6,596 nucleotides of DNA from an uncultured Prevotella sp. (GCA_934190685.1 CAKPTK010000115.1:1-6596), one strand, 5' to 3'; shown: positions 1 to 6,570, numbered from the stretch's first letter. Notes: a model not told the origin generated them from the letters alone. Made by a program: numbers and translations.

Positions 1-985
1 GACTTGGGCATACGACTTTGTCTCCATGGTGGTGGTGCCGGTGATCGGCGTGTTCTCCATCTTCTTCTCCATTTGGTGGGCTGCCGATGTGTTCGACCTC
101 ACCGAGACCGTGGTGAAGATCATGATGACCAACTTCCTCAATGTGCCGGATGTGGTTCAGCTCTCGTTGTTCAAAATCGTGATGGTGGCTTCGCAGTTCT
201 TCCTGTTCCGCTATCTCAACTATCTCATCAAGGCGCTCTATCACAAGTACCACAAGTCCAAGATTGTGGTCAACGGCAAGCCCAACTTCACCTTGGCCAA
301 CAATGTGATTGCCATCTTGGTGTGGGGCACCTATTTCATCATCTCCATCAAATTGCTCCGCATCCCCTCCACGGCCATCGCCGTCATATCCGGAGGTCTT
401 GCCACTGGTGTCGGTTTCGCCATGAAAGACTTGCTCGAGAACTTCTTCTACGGCATCTCGCTGATGACCGGACGTGTGCGTGTGGGCGACTTTATCGAGT
501 GCGACGGCATTCGCGGTAAGGTGGAGAGCATCACCTACCAGTCCACTCAGGTGGTCACCGCCGACGGCTGTGTCATAGCCTTCTTGAACAGCTCCCTGTT
601 CAGCAAGAACTTCAAGAACATCACCAAGAACCACTCCTACGAACTGGTCGCCGTTCCTGTCGGTGTGGCGTATGGTTCCAATATCGACGAGGTGAGAACA
701 ATGCTGATTGAAGCGGTGAAAGGACAGATGGCGAAGAATGCGGATGGCCGCGACTTGATTGATTCCAAGAAGCCTGTCGGCGTGGTGTTTGACGATTTCG
801 GTGACAACAGCGTCAACCTGTTTGTCACCTACTGGGTGCTCGTGGAGCAGAAGTTCATTGTCACCGGAAAGGTGAAAGAGGCGATCTACAACACGCTCAA
901 TGCCCACAATATCGAGATACCGTTCCCGCAGCGCGACCTTCACATCCGCAGTGTCGAGGTGCCTGTGCAGGTAAAGACGAAATAA
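1..985 (+). CDS. MscS-family mechanosensitive ion channel (5'-truncated by the window edge)
   Basis: This is an inner-membrane channel that would open under membrane tension and release small solutes during osmotic downshock. The reading frame is open from base 2 and has no stop before the first internal ATG at 26, so the true start lies upstream and about 327 residues are visible. Counting from the ATG at 26, hydrophobic segments lie near residues 1-22, 48-68 and 90-112. The pore-lining helix typical of MscS follows at about 116-145: a Gly/Ala-rich stretch (ISGGLATGVGFA) and then a KDLLENFFYGI segment. The beta domain comes next, with the family's VGDFIE motif at 153-158 and a GKVESIT strand. 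The C-terminal alpha/beta domain ends in the usual IEIPFPQRDLHI motif. The N-terminal membrane helices suggest a protein longer than E. coli MscS (286 residues). A strong hairpin follows the stop by about 10 bases. The family call is secure; the subfamily is not resolved. Confidence 0.93.
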   Translation, partial: TWAYDFVSMVVVPVIGVFSIFFSIWWAADVFDLTETVVKIMMTNFLNVPDVVQLSLFKIVMVASQFFLFRYLNYLIKALYHKYHKSKIVVNGKPNFTLANNVIAILVWGTYFIISIKLLRIPSTAIAVISGGLATGVGFAMKDLLENFFYGISLMTGRVRVGDFIECDGIRGKVESITYQSTQVVTADGCVIAFLNSSLFSKNFKNITKNHSYELVAVPVGVAYGSNIDEVRTMLIEAVKGQMAKNADGRDLIDSKKPVGVVFDDFGDNSVNLFVTYWVLVEQKFIVTGKVKEAIYNTLNAHNIEIPFPQRDLHIRSVEVPVQVKTK

Positions 986-994
986 GAAATTCCC

Positions 995-1049
995 ATAAAC
1001 GCAATCGTCCGTCCACCGCATTCAATGGTGGACGGACGATTGCGCTTAT
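995..1049 (+). terminator. Long perfect-stem hairpin after the MscS-family gene, possible terminator
   Basis: Positions 1000-1017 and 1027-1044 are perfect 18-base inverted repeats separated by a 9-base loop. Beyond one A/C mismatch, four more A/T pairs extend the stem to 995-1049. It starts 10 bases after the stop of the MscS-family gene, where a transcript end is expected. The right arm is followed by CTTATAAC rather than a clean T run, so it is not a textbook intrinsic terminator. It may instead protect the mRNA 3' end or halt transcription from either side. The structure is read directly from the sequence; the function is inferred from position. Confidence 0.55.
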
Positions 1050-1207
1050 AACATCATTCGCCACAGCCAACTGCGTGACCATGACAACCGATGCTGCCCG
1101 AGCTGTTGAGAGCAACGGCTATGCCTTCACAGGTGTGTGCATCGGAGAGTATACCTGTGGGCAGCTACTACTTCACCATGAAGAATAATGTTTCGGGCAT
1201 CTTGCAA
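1050..1207 (+). other. Gene-free stretch with possible protein-coding debris
   Basis: No convincing gene is seen here. Two short plus-strand frames overlap. One starts at ATG 1081 and gives about 35 codons, containing NGYAFTGVC. The other starts at ATG 1091 and gives 45 codons ending at a TGA at 1226-1228, containing PVGSYYFTMKNN and VSGILQVGGK. The second has a strand-like composition with a weak resemblance to the tails of Bacteroidota surface proteins. Neither has a clear ribosome-binding site. Such overlapping frames could be remains of a decayed, frameshifted gene or could be chance. I do not recognise a family. Confidence 0.2.
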
Positions 1208-1246
1208 GTAGGAGGTAAACACCCATGATTAGTGCTTGCCTCCTAC
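1208..1246 (+). terminator. Second hairpin in the convergent gap, terminator-like on the plus strand
   Basis: The arms at 1208-1222 (GTAGGAGGTAAACAC) and 1232-1246 (GTGCTTGCCTCCTAC) pair over 15 positions with one G/T wobble and one mismatch, around a 9-base loop. On the plus strand the right arm is followed by TCGATTTTAC, a short T run, so it would fit best as a terminator for plus-strand transcripts. On the minus strand, where it lies 33 bases beyond the stop of the S1-domain gene, the bases after the hairpin (TTGCAAGATG) are not T-rich. It may still serve as the 3' boundary of both convergent units. Confidence 0.5.
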
Positions 1247-1279
1247 TCGATTTTACAACTATATAATAAGGTGTTTCGG

Positions 1280-2116
1280 CTAAGCCAACTGTATGCCGTT
1301 GTCGTTGAGGGTGATGAGGTGGCGCTTGTAGAGGTCGCCGATGGCACGCTTGTACACCTTTTTGCTCACTTGGAATCTTCTCTTGATTTCCTCGGCGTCG
1401 CTCTTGTCTCCCAAGTCACACTGGCCGCCGTTGTCCTTCAGATATTGCAGCAGTTGCTCGGAGAAATCGAGTGTCTGTCGGCGGCCTGTTGGCTGCACCG
1501 TCACGTCTATCTTTCCGTCGGGGCGGATGTTGGCGATGTATCCTTTCAGTCGGTCGCCCGTCTGGAGATGGCGGAACACTTGGTCCTCGTAGACCAAGCC
1601 TGCATATTGGTTGTCGATGATGACCTTGAATCCCAGTTCCGTCTTCTGCCACACCAGCAAGTCCACTTCCGTCCCATGCTTGTATTGAGGACGCTCCTTG
1701 CTTAGGAAATGCTCTACTTTGGCGGATGCCACGATGCGGTAGCTTTCCTCGTCGATGTGTACATAGACCACATATTTGTTGCCCTTGACCATCCGCATCT
1801 TTTGTTCGCGGAACGGGCAGAACAGGTCTTTCATCAGTCCCCAGTTCAGAAAAGCGCCGTATTCGTTGACCCATGCCACTTCGAGACAGGCGAACTCGCC
1901 CACTTTGGCCAGCGGCTCTTCTGTGGTCGCCACCAGCCGTTCGTCTTGGTCGAGATAGAGGAAACACTCGATTGTGTCGCCGGGGCGGATGCCCTTGGGC
2001 ACATACCGTGCCGGCATGAGAATCTCGCCCTCGTCACCCCCGTCGAGATAGATGCCGAAGTCCACGGTTTTCACGACCTTCAACTCATTGTAGTCTCCCA
2101 ATTTGATTTTGCTCAT
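1280..2116 (-). CDS. CvfB-like S1-domain RNA-binding protein
   Basis: This 278-residue cytoplasmic protein has the layout of the CvfB/YitL family: repeated S1-type OB folds followed by a C-terminal winged helix. Founding members bind RNA and affect expression of virulence or growth genes in Firmicutes; the role in Bacteroidota is not established. S1-like units can be traced at about residues 5-65 ([16 protein letters not shown]), 70-135 ([19 protein letters not shown]) and 145-208 ([20 protein letters not shown], then GKIDVTVQP). The winged helix lies at about 214-276 ([10 protein letters not shown], then [21 protein letters not shown]). The length is normal for the family. The chosen ATG overlaps the stop of the upstream lolD gene as ATGA. 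It is preceded by GAGGAGG about 6 bases before, an unusually strong Shine-Dalgarno-like match for this phylum that lies inside the lolD coding region. That points to translational coupling and supports this start. Confidence 0.9.
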   Translation of the reverse strand: MSKIKLGDYNELKVVKTVDFGIYLDGGDEGEILMPARYVPKGIRPGDTIECFLYLDQDERLVATTEEPLAKVGEFACLEVAWVNEYGAFLNWGLMKDLFCPFREQKMRMVKGNKYVVYVHIDEESYRIVASAKVEHFLSKERPQYKHGTEVDLLVWQKTELGFKVIIDNQYAGLVYEDQVFRHLQTGDRLKGYIANIRPDGKIDVTVQPTGRRQTLDFSEQLLQYLKDNGGQCDLGDKSDAEEIKRRFQVSKKVYKRAIGDLYKRHLITLNDNGIQLA

Positions 2117-2829
2117 ATTGTATCCTCCTCGTTGTTTATGGCAGACATCTCTGTTGTGGCTTGCGCCAGCTGCTCCTCGTTGACAATCATTCCGTCCTTC
2201 AGATGGATGGTGCGGTCGGTGATGCTGGCCAGTCCCTCGTCGTGGGTGACGATGACGAAGGTCTGTCCCAACTTGTCTCTCAGGTCGAAGAACAGTTGGT
2301 GCAGTTCCTGCTTGTTCTTCGAGTCCAGACTGCCCGAAGGCTCGTCGGCGAGAATGACGGCAGGGCGGTTGATGAGGGCGCGCGCCACCGCCACACGTTG
2401 TTTTTCTCCGCCCGACAGCTCGTTGGGCTTGTGCTTGGCACGGTCGGCGAGCCCCATGAAGTCGAGCAGCTCCGAGGCACGCTTTTTCGCCTCGCCGGGC
2501 TTCACGCCCGCAATGAAGGCGGGAATCATGATGTTCTCGATGGCGGTGAACTCGGGCAGCAGCTGGTGGAATTGGAAGACGAATCCGATATGCTTGTTAC
2601 GGAATTCCGACAACTTGTTCGTCGAAAGATGCATCACGTCGATGCCGTCGACGGTGATGCTTCCCGAGTCGGGCTTGTCGAGTGTTCCGATGATTTGCAG
2701 CAGGGTGGTCTTGCCGGCGCCGCTTGGCCCGACGATGCTCACCACCTCGCCTTTGTCTATGTGCAGGTTGATGCCCTTGAGCACTTGCAGCGAACCGAAG
2801 TGCTTGGTTATTCCTTTGATGTCAATCAT
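2113..2829 (-). CDS. lolD: LolD-type ABC transporter ATP-binding protein
   Basis: This 238-residue cytoplasmic ATPase would power a membrane partner of the MacB/LolCE type; in Gram-negative bacteria LolD works with LolC/LolE to release lipoproteins from the inner membrane to the LolA carrier. All ABC motifs are intact: Walker A GPSGAGKT at 34-41, Q-loop Gln at about 86, signature LSGGE at 138-142, Walker B VILADEP at 158-164 with catalytic Glu163, D-loop SGSLD at 165-169 and switch His196 in VTHD. The length suits LolD, with a slightly extended acidic and polar tail after about residue 215. The start lies 15 bases after the antiporter stop, with an A-rich leader and no Shine-Dalgarno site. 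No permease gene is adjacent, so the partner must be encoded elsewhere; an FtsE- or MacB-type assignment cannot be excluded from sequence alone. The 3' end overlaps the S1-domain gene by 4 bases. Confidence 0.88.
   Translation of the reverse strand: MIDIKGITKHFGSLQVLKGINLHIDKGEVVSIVGPSGAGKTTLLQIIGTLDKPDSGSITVDGIDVMHLSTNKLSEFRNKHIGFVFQFHQLLPEFTAIENIMIPAFIAGVKPGEAKKRASELLDFMGLADRAKHKPNELSGGEKQRVAVARALINRPAVILADEPSGSLDSKNKQELHQLFFDLRDKLGQTFVIVTHDEGLASITDRTIHLKDGMIVNEEQLAQATTEMSAINNEEDTI
2122..2128 (-). promoter_or_regulatory. Shine-Dalgarno-like site GAGGAGG inside the 3' end of lolD
   Basis: On the minus strand the sequence reads GAGGAGG, then five bases, then the ATG of the S1-domain gene. 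The same bases encode the Glu-Glu pair near the LolD C-terminus. The other two starts in this operon have only A-rich leaders, so the site stands out. Together with the ATGA stop/start overlap it suggests that the S1 protein is translated by ribosomes finishing, or re-initiating after, lolD. Confidence 0.6.
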
Positions 2830-2844
2830 AATAGTCGTTCTATT

Positions 2845-4974
2845 TTATTTCTTGAATTTCTTGTGAATCCATTCACTCAACGCATCGTAGGCGCTGCGCT
2901 CCTCTTGATGTTGTGGCTCGGCGAAAGTCATGGTCTCCAGAGGCTGCTCGCCAAACTGCTCGGGGAAGATAATCATCACGTTCTTGCCGGTGAAATGCTG
3001 TGTCAGCTCATAGGGCAGACGCTCGATGGCAGGCTTGTAGGAGACCGTGCTCTTGCGTGCCGACACCACCACCAGCAGATGGTCTTCCTTGACGGTGGAT
3101 GCCAGCATGGGCAATTCGTTCCAGTGTGCCATCAGGGTGTATTCCGTCCTTACGCTTGCGTGCCTGTTCCTTATATATTCGTTGATGAGCGAGAGCGACT
3201 CCTGCCTGCCGTGGAACTGGATGCGGCATTCGAGGTTCTCCGCCAGTCGTGCCAACCGTTCCACCCATCGGTAGAATCCAGACTCAAACTCGGCCCTCGA
3301 CGGCACCACCACTTGGATGCGGCGCAGCGTGTTGAGTGGTTGGTTGAACCGTGCAAAGATGATTTGTCGGTTCATTCCGTTGTAGAGGCTCTGTTGGAAT
3401 TCCCCCCAGAACGCCTTGTTCACATCGCCGTGTTGGTGCAGTCCGAGGATGATTTCCGAGGCCTCGAACTCCTTGAACGCATGCTTGATGCCGTTGGCGA
3501 TGTTGGCGGCGATGCGCACTTGAGTCTGCATCTTCACATCCGCCGCGCTGGCAGTGTCTGCCAGATGGGCCAGCAGCCGCCGTCCTTTCTCCTGGTTAGT
3601 CCGCACATTCTTGTCGTCATACACCACGTTCAGACAGACCAATCCTCGGTTCAGCTTCGGATTGCGCATCATGATGGCGAGGTGGATGAGCGTGTCGGCA
3701 TATTCAGGATATTTCACGGGGATGATGATTTTCTCGTCATCCACCTTTGGAGATTGCTCGATGTGCTCGTCCTTGTCGCGCAGGGCTATCTGCTGGGCGG
3801 CTCGCTCGGTGAGCAGCGAGCTGATGATGCACGTGAACAGAATCATCAGCACCACGCAGTTTAGCATGTCGTTGTTGACCAAGGAATTTCCGTCCGGCAT
3901 TTTCAGGTTCATGCCCACCATGACCATGGCGATGGCGCCGGCGGCATGGGCGGATGTCAGACCGAACATCATATTGCCCGAGGTGAGGGGCAGCTTGAAT
4001 CCGATGCTCGCCGCATAGGCGGCGATGCCCTTGGCGAGCGTTCCCAACACAACGATGACCACCGTCGCCCAGATGACGTCGCCTTCGGCAAACAGCAGTT
4101 TCACGTTGATGAGCATGCCCACGCCTATCAGAAAGTAGGGGATGAAGATGGCATTTCCGATAAACTCGATGCGGTTCATCAAGGGTGATACCTGCGGAAT
4201 GTATCTGTTGAGCATCAGTCCGGCGAAGAAGGCACCGAAGATGCCCTCCAGTCCGATGGCTTCAGACAGGGCTGCGCAAAGGAACATCACCGCCAGGACG
4301 AAGATGAACTGCATCACGGCGTCGGAATATCTGCGCAGAAACCAACGGGTGGTCTTGGGGACAATCCAGACCAAAGCAGCGCAGAACAGGGCGAATTTCA
4401 GACAGAACCAAATCCAGTAGGCCACGCCCGTTTCTCCACTTGCCGATCCCACAATGGCGGCGAGCGTCACCAGCGCGATAAAAAGCGAGAGCATCGAGGC
4501 ACCGACACTGAGCGACACACTGGGCTTTTTTTGCAGGCCGTAACGACATACGATGGGGTAGGCAATCAGCGTGTTGGAAGAAAGGATGCATCCCAAGAGC
4601 AGCGAGGCTGTCGGGGTGTAGTCCAGCAGCAACATGCCCATGGCGTAGGAAAAGGCGAAGGGGATGCAGAAGGTCAGCAAGCCGAACACCAAATATCGGG
4701 TTTTGTTTCGCTTGATGCCCCCTGTGTCCATTTCCAGGGCAGCCAGAAACATGATGTAATAGATGCCCACCTTGCCGAAAAGCTCAAAAGAGTCGTCCCG
4801 CGCCAGAATGTTCAGCCCGTATTTTCCCACCAACATTCCCGCCAGCACCATTCCGATGATGTGCGGAATGCGCAACTTGCCCATGATAATTGGGGCAAAC
4901 AGAATGATGAGCAGCACTACGAAGAAAATCAACGTAGGATCGGATATGGGGAAATATTGTGATATATCAGGCAT
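2845..4974 (-). CDS. CPA2-type cation/proton antiporter with C-terminal tandem USP-like region
   Basis: This 709-residue inner-membrane protein has about 12 hydrophobic segments between residues 15 and 390, matching the Na+(K+)/H+ exchanger domain of the CPA2 (KefB/NapA) family. The first helices (PHIIGMVLAGMLVGKYGLNI, then YIMFLAALEMD) and the late helices (LAKGIAAYAASIGFKLPL, then FGLTSAHAAGAIAMVMVGM) fit the family, and a Lys at 315 sits where the conserved late-helix Lys is expected. The acidic pair or Thr-Asp usual in the unwound mid-protein helix is replaced by Ser163-Leu164 (GASMLSLFIAL). The cytoplasmic C-terminal half, about 415-545 and 553-675, looks like two UspA-type folds; neither shows the Gly-rich ATP-binding pattern, so they are probably regulatory and not ATP-binding. 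The ATG at 4974 has an A-rich leader and a -7-like element 17 bases upstream. It heads the operon with lolD and the S1-domain gene. The actual substrate is unknown. Confidence 0.92.
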   Translation of the reverse strand: MPDISQYFPISDPTLIFFVVLLIILFAPIIMGKLRIPHIIGMVLAGMLVGKYGLNILARDDSFELFGKVGIYYIMFLAALEMDTGGIKRNKTRYLVFGLLTFCIPFAFSYAMGMLLLDYTPTASLLLGCILSSNTLIAYPIVCRYGLQKKPSVSLSVGASMLSLFIALVTLAAIVGSASGETGVAYWIWFCLKFALFCAALVWIVPKTTRWFLRRYSDAVMQFIFVLAVMFLCAALSEAIGLEGIFGAFFAGLMLNRYIPQVSPLMNRIEFIGNAIFIPYFLIGVGMLINVKLLFAEGDVIWATVVIVVLGTLAKGIAAYAASIGFKLPLTSGNMMFGLTSAHAAGAIAMVMVGMNLKMPDGNSLVNNDMLNCVVLMILFTCIISSLLTERAAQQIALRDKDEHIEQSPKVDDEKIIIPVKYPEYADTLIHLAIMMRNPKLNRGLVCLNVVYDDKNVRTNQEKGRRLLAHLADTASAADVKMQTQVRIAANIANGIKHAFKEFEASEIILGLHQHGDVNKAFWGEFQQSLYNGMNRQIIFARFNQPLNTLRRIQVVVPSRAEFESGFYRWVERLARLAENLECRIQFHGRQESLSLINEYIRNRHASVRTEYTLMAHWNELPMLASTVKEDHLLVVVSARKSTVSYKPAIERLPYELTQHFTGKNVMIIFPEQFGEQPLETMTFAEPQHQEERSAYDALSEWIHKKFKK

Positions 4975-4989
4975 TTTCGTTATTTTGTT

Positions 4990-5059
4990 TGCAAAGATAG
5001 TGCAAGCGAGCGCAATGAAAGCTTGCTTTCAAATTGCCGAGTGCAGCTTATCTTCTGCA
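4990..5059. repeat. Long imperfect palindrome, element copy 1
   Basis: The left half starts TGCAAAGATAGTGCAAG and the right half ends CAGCTTATCTTCTGCA, an imperfect reverse complement of it. The centre is a perfect TGAAAGC-TT-GCTTTCA stem at 5016-5031. The whole can fold into an interrupted hairpin of about 70 bases. It shares its left edge (GCAAAG-TAGTGCAA) and right-side motif (CCGAGTG-AGC) with the copy immediately to its right. Confidence 0.6.
4992..4999 (-). promoter_or_regulatory. Bacteroidota -7 element TATCTTTG, proximal antiporter promoter
   Basis: Read on the minus strand, TATCTTTG matches the Bacteroidota -7 consensus TAnnTTTG exactly and ends 17 bases before the antiporter ATG. 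Transcription would begin roughly 10-12 bases before the ATG, a short leader. A clean TTTG at -33 is not present; the nearest match is TTTC within the central palindrome. The consensus is established for the phylum; its use here is inferred. Confidence 0.5.
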
Positions 5060-5065
5060 AAGGTA
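5058..5065 (-). promoter_or_regulatory. Bacteroidota -7 element TACCTTTG, distal antiporter promoter
   Basis: The minus strand reads TACCTTTG, an exact TAnnTTTG match, about 83 bases before the antiporter ATG. A TTTG lies upstream at 5092-5089 with a 23-base spacer, a little longer than usual. It occupies the same relative place in the second repeat element as the proximal site does in the first, so both copies of the element carry a promoter-like edge. Confidence 0.45.
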
Positions 5066-5112
5066 GTGCAAATGAGCGGAATATAAAACAAATTTATTTG
5101 TTTTTATTCCCG

Positions 5113-5127
5113 AGTGTAGCCTACACT
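5113..5127. promoter_or_regulatory. Perfect short palindrome AGTGTAG-C-CTACACT, operator-like
   Basis: Two 7-base arms are perfect reverse complements around a single C. The site lies at the outer end of repeat copy 2, about 110 bases upstream of the asd -7 element and about 50 upstream of the distal antiporter -7 element. The form would suit a dimeric regulator, but it may simply be the edge of the repeat. No regulator is identified. Confidence 0.25.
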
Positions 5128-5211
5128 TTATCATTTTTGTCACAATGGCAGGGGTAAAAGTGGGCGAATCTGTCAAAAAGTACGCAAGAACGAGAAAATT
5201 TATAACATTTG

Positions 5212-5243
5212 TTGCCGAATTTAAATATAAAGTATTAATTTTG
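5212..5243 (+). promoter_or_regulatory. asd promoter, Bacteroidota type
   Basis: TAATTTTG at 5236-5243 matches TAnnTTTG exactly. A TTG at 5212-5214 sits 21 bases upstream in the -33 position. The -7 element ends 33 bases before the asd ATG, giving a leader of roughly 25-30 bases. The leader carries AAAGGA at 5264-5269, 7 bases before the ATG, a plausible ribosome-binding site. The good fit at all three sites makes this the best-supported promoter in the window. Confidence 0.65.
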
Positions 5244-5276
5244 CAGCCGTAATCAACTAATTAAAAGGATTAAGAT

Positions 5277-6287
5277 ATGAAAGTAGCAATTGTAGGTGCG
5301 AGTGGAGCTGTCGGACAAGAGTTCCTTCGCGTACTCGCAGAGAGAAATTTCCCCATCGACGAACTGGTGCTCTTCGGCTCCAAGCGCAGTGCTGGACGAA
5401 AGTACGCATTCAAGGGTAAGGAATATGAGGTGAAACTCTTGCAGCACAACGATGACTTCAAAGACATCGACGTCGCTTTCGTATCTGCAGGTGGTGGCAC
5501 ATCCAAGGAATTCGCCGACACCATCACCAAGTATGGTGCCGTGATGATCGACAACTCCAGCGCATTCCGCATGTGCGACGATGTGCCATTGGTCGTTCCA
5601 GAATGCAATGCCGAGGATGCCCTCAACCGCCCCCGCGGCATCATCGCCAATCCTAACTGCACAACGATTATGATGGTCGTGGTGCTCAATCCGTTGGAGA
5701 AACTCAGCCACATCCGCCGTATCCACATCGCCAGCTATCAGAGCGCCAGTGGTGCCGGAGCCGCAGCCATGGCTGAACTCCAGGAGCAATACAAGGATAT
5801 TGTGGAAGGCAAGCCTGTGCATGTGGAGAAATTCCCTCACCAGTTGGCTTACAACGTGATTCCTCAGATTGACGTCTTCACAGACAATGGCTACACCAAA
5901 GAGGAGATGAAGATGTTCAACGAGACCCGCAAGATCATGCACAGCGACGTTCGCTGTTCCGCCATGTGTGTCCGTGTCAGCTCGCTCCGTGCGCACTCCG
6001 AGAGTGTTTGGATTGAGACCGAGCGTCCGCTCAGTGTCGAGGAGGCGCAGAAAGCCATCGCCGCCGCTCCGGGTGTGACTTTGGAGGACGATCCAGCCAA
6101 CCTCGTCTATCCGATGCCGCTTGACACAGCCGGCAAGGACGACGTCTATGTAGGACGTGTACGTAAGGACTTGGCGGATGACTGTGGCTTGACCTTCTGG
6201 CTCAGCGGTGATCAGATTCGCAAAGGTGCGGCTCTCAATGCTGTACAGATTGCGGAATACCTGCTCAAGGTCGGCAACATCAAGTAG
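5277..6287 (+). CDS. asd: Aspartate-semialdehyde dehydrogenase
   Basis: This 336-residue cytoplasmic enzyme reduces L-aspartyl-4-phosphate to L-aspartate-4-semialdehyde with NADPH, the branch-point step toward diaminopimelate/lysine, threonine and methionine. The N-terminal Rossmann segment has [12 protein letters not shown] at 6-17 and the FGSKRSAG nucleotide/phosphate loop at 33-40. The catalytic Cys128 sits in NPNCTT, with DNSSAFRM at 92-99 before it. Downstream are the YQSASGAG loop (154-161), the substrate-side RAHSE with catalytic His240, and the C-terminal [11 protein letters not shown] helix. All key residues are present and the length is normal for the shorter bacterial ASADH form. 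The start at 5277 fits the glycine-rich loop at the N-terminus and the AAAGGA site upstream. It is transcribed alone from its own promoter and ends before an intrinsic terminator, so it appears monocistronic. No attenuator or riboswitch is visible in the short leader. Confidence 0.98.
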   Translation: MKVAIVGASGAVGQEFLRVLAERNFPIDELVLFGSKRSAGRKYAFKGKEYEVKLLQHNDDFKDIDVAFVSAGGGTSKEFADTITKYGAVMIDNSSAFRMCDDVPLVVPECNAEDALNRPRGIIANPNCTTIMMVVVLNPLEKLSHIRRIHIASYQSASGAGAAAMAELQEQYKDIVEGKPVHVEKFPHQLAYNVIPQIDVFTDNGYTKEEMKMFNETRKIMHSDVRCSAMCVRVSSLRAHSESVWIETERPLSVEEAQKAIAAAPGVTLEDDPANLVYPMPLDTAGKDDVYVGRVRKDLADDCGLTFWLSGDQIRKGAALNAVQIAEYLLKVGNIK

Positions 6288-6308
6288 GAAGACATCTCTA
6301 TAAGATAG

Positions 6309-6344
6309 AAAAGGGTCGGAACCATGATGGTTCTGACCCTTTTT
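6309..6344 (+). terminator. Intrinsic terminator of asd
   Basis: The arms at 6309-6324 (AAAAGGGTCGGAACCA) and 6328-6343 (TGGTTCTGACCCTTTT) pair over 16 positions with one G/T wobble around a TGA loop, and the T run continues to 6344. It starts 22 bases after the asd stop. The A tract on the left means it could also act in the opposite direction. Confidence 0.9.
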
Positions 6345-6455
6345 GTTCCCTGTCAGTCCTCTTCTTTGTCGCGCCTTGAAAGAATCGCAAAGGGTTCTGT
6401 CGCCTTGTGCCGGTAGCCTTCTGTATCCTTGAGCTTTTATGATGAGTTTTGGGAC

Positions 6456-6477
6456 TATACGCGCGCACGCGCGCGCA
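6456..6477. repeat. Alternating pyrimidine-purine tract with Z-DNA potential
   Basis: Twenty-two consecutive bases alternate strictly between pyrimidine and purine, mostly CG steps with two CA steps, starting TATACGCG and ending GCGCGCA. Such tracts can adopt left-handed DNA under negative supercoiling. The strand composition differs sharply from the AT-rich DNA that follows. Confidence 0.7.
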
Positions 6478-6570
6478 GGAAAATTTTCATGGAAAATCAT
6501 ACATAACCTACACGTGTGTATGATAACTGTCTGATTACCAATGTAATGATATAGCTTGCTTACATACATG

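Larger units (their letters stand above)
5058..5128. repeat. Long imperfect palindrome, element copy 2
   Basis: The left edge GCAAAGGTAGTGCAAATGAG and the later CCCGAGTGTAGCC match copy 1 with a few changes. The centre differs: AAAACAAAT-TT-ATTTGTTTT at 5085-5104 is a perfect AT-rich stem, extended by GGAATA against TATTCC at 5078-5110 with one bulged base. Edges and architecture are conserved while the central stem has changed sequence but kept pairing, which looks like compensatory constraint on structure. Confidence 0.55.
4975..5276. promoter_or_regulatory. Divergent intergenic control region between the antiporter operon and asd
   Basis: This gene-free, AT-rich 302-base stretch drives transcription both ways. 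It holds two tandem long palindromic elements (about 4990-5059 and 5058-5128), two minus-strand -7-like sites inside them, a short perfect palindrome at 5113-5127, and the asd promoter near 5212-5243. Between about 5130 and 5205 I see no further defined element. No small ORF here has a credible start or family resemblance. Confidence 0.7.

Noticed and set aside
1232..1705. 157-codon plus-strand open frame opposite the S1-domain gene
   Set aside because: It begins inside the terminator-like hairpin and is antisense to conserved S1 domains. No independent support.
1709..2866. 385-codon open frame on the plus strand
   Set aside because: It spans across the S1-domain gene and lolD in antisense and has no recognisable domain or start signal.
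2161..3864. 567-codon open frame on the plus strand
   Set aside because: It is antisense to lolD and the antiporter, whose frames carry complete ABC and exchanger motifs. Its His/Val/Gln/Leu-rich composition is typical of reverse-strand shadows.
4531..4962. 143-codon plus-strand open frame opposite the antiporter N-terminus
   Set aside because: It is antisense to recognisable membrane helices, with a polar Gln/His-rich composition and no start signal.
5244..5276. Riboswitch or attenuator in the asd leader
   Set aside because: The predicted leader is only about 25-30 bases and has no stem large enough for a lysine riboswitch or a leader peptide.
5253..6569. 438-codon open frame on the minus strand opposite asd
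   Set aside because: It lies antisense to a fully recognised asd gene, runs through the asd terminator and into low-complexity DNA, and has no family-like motifs. It is a codon-bias shadow.
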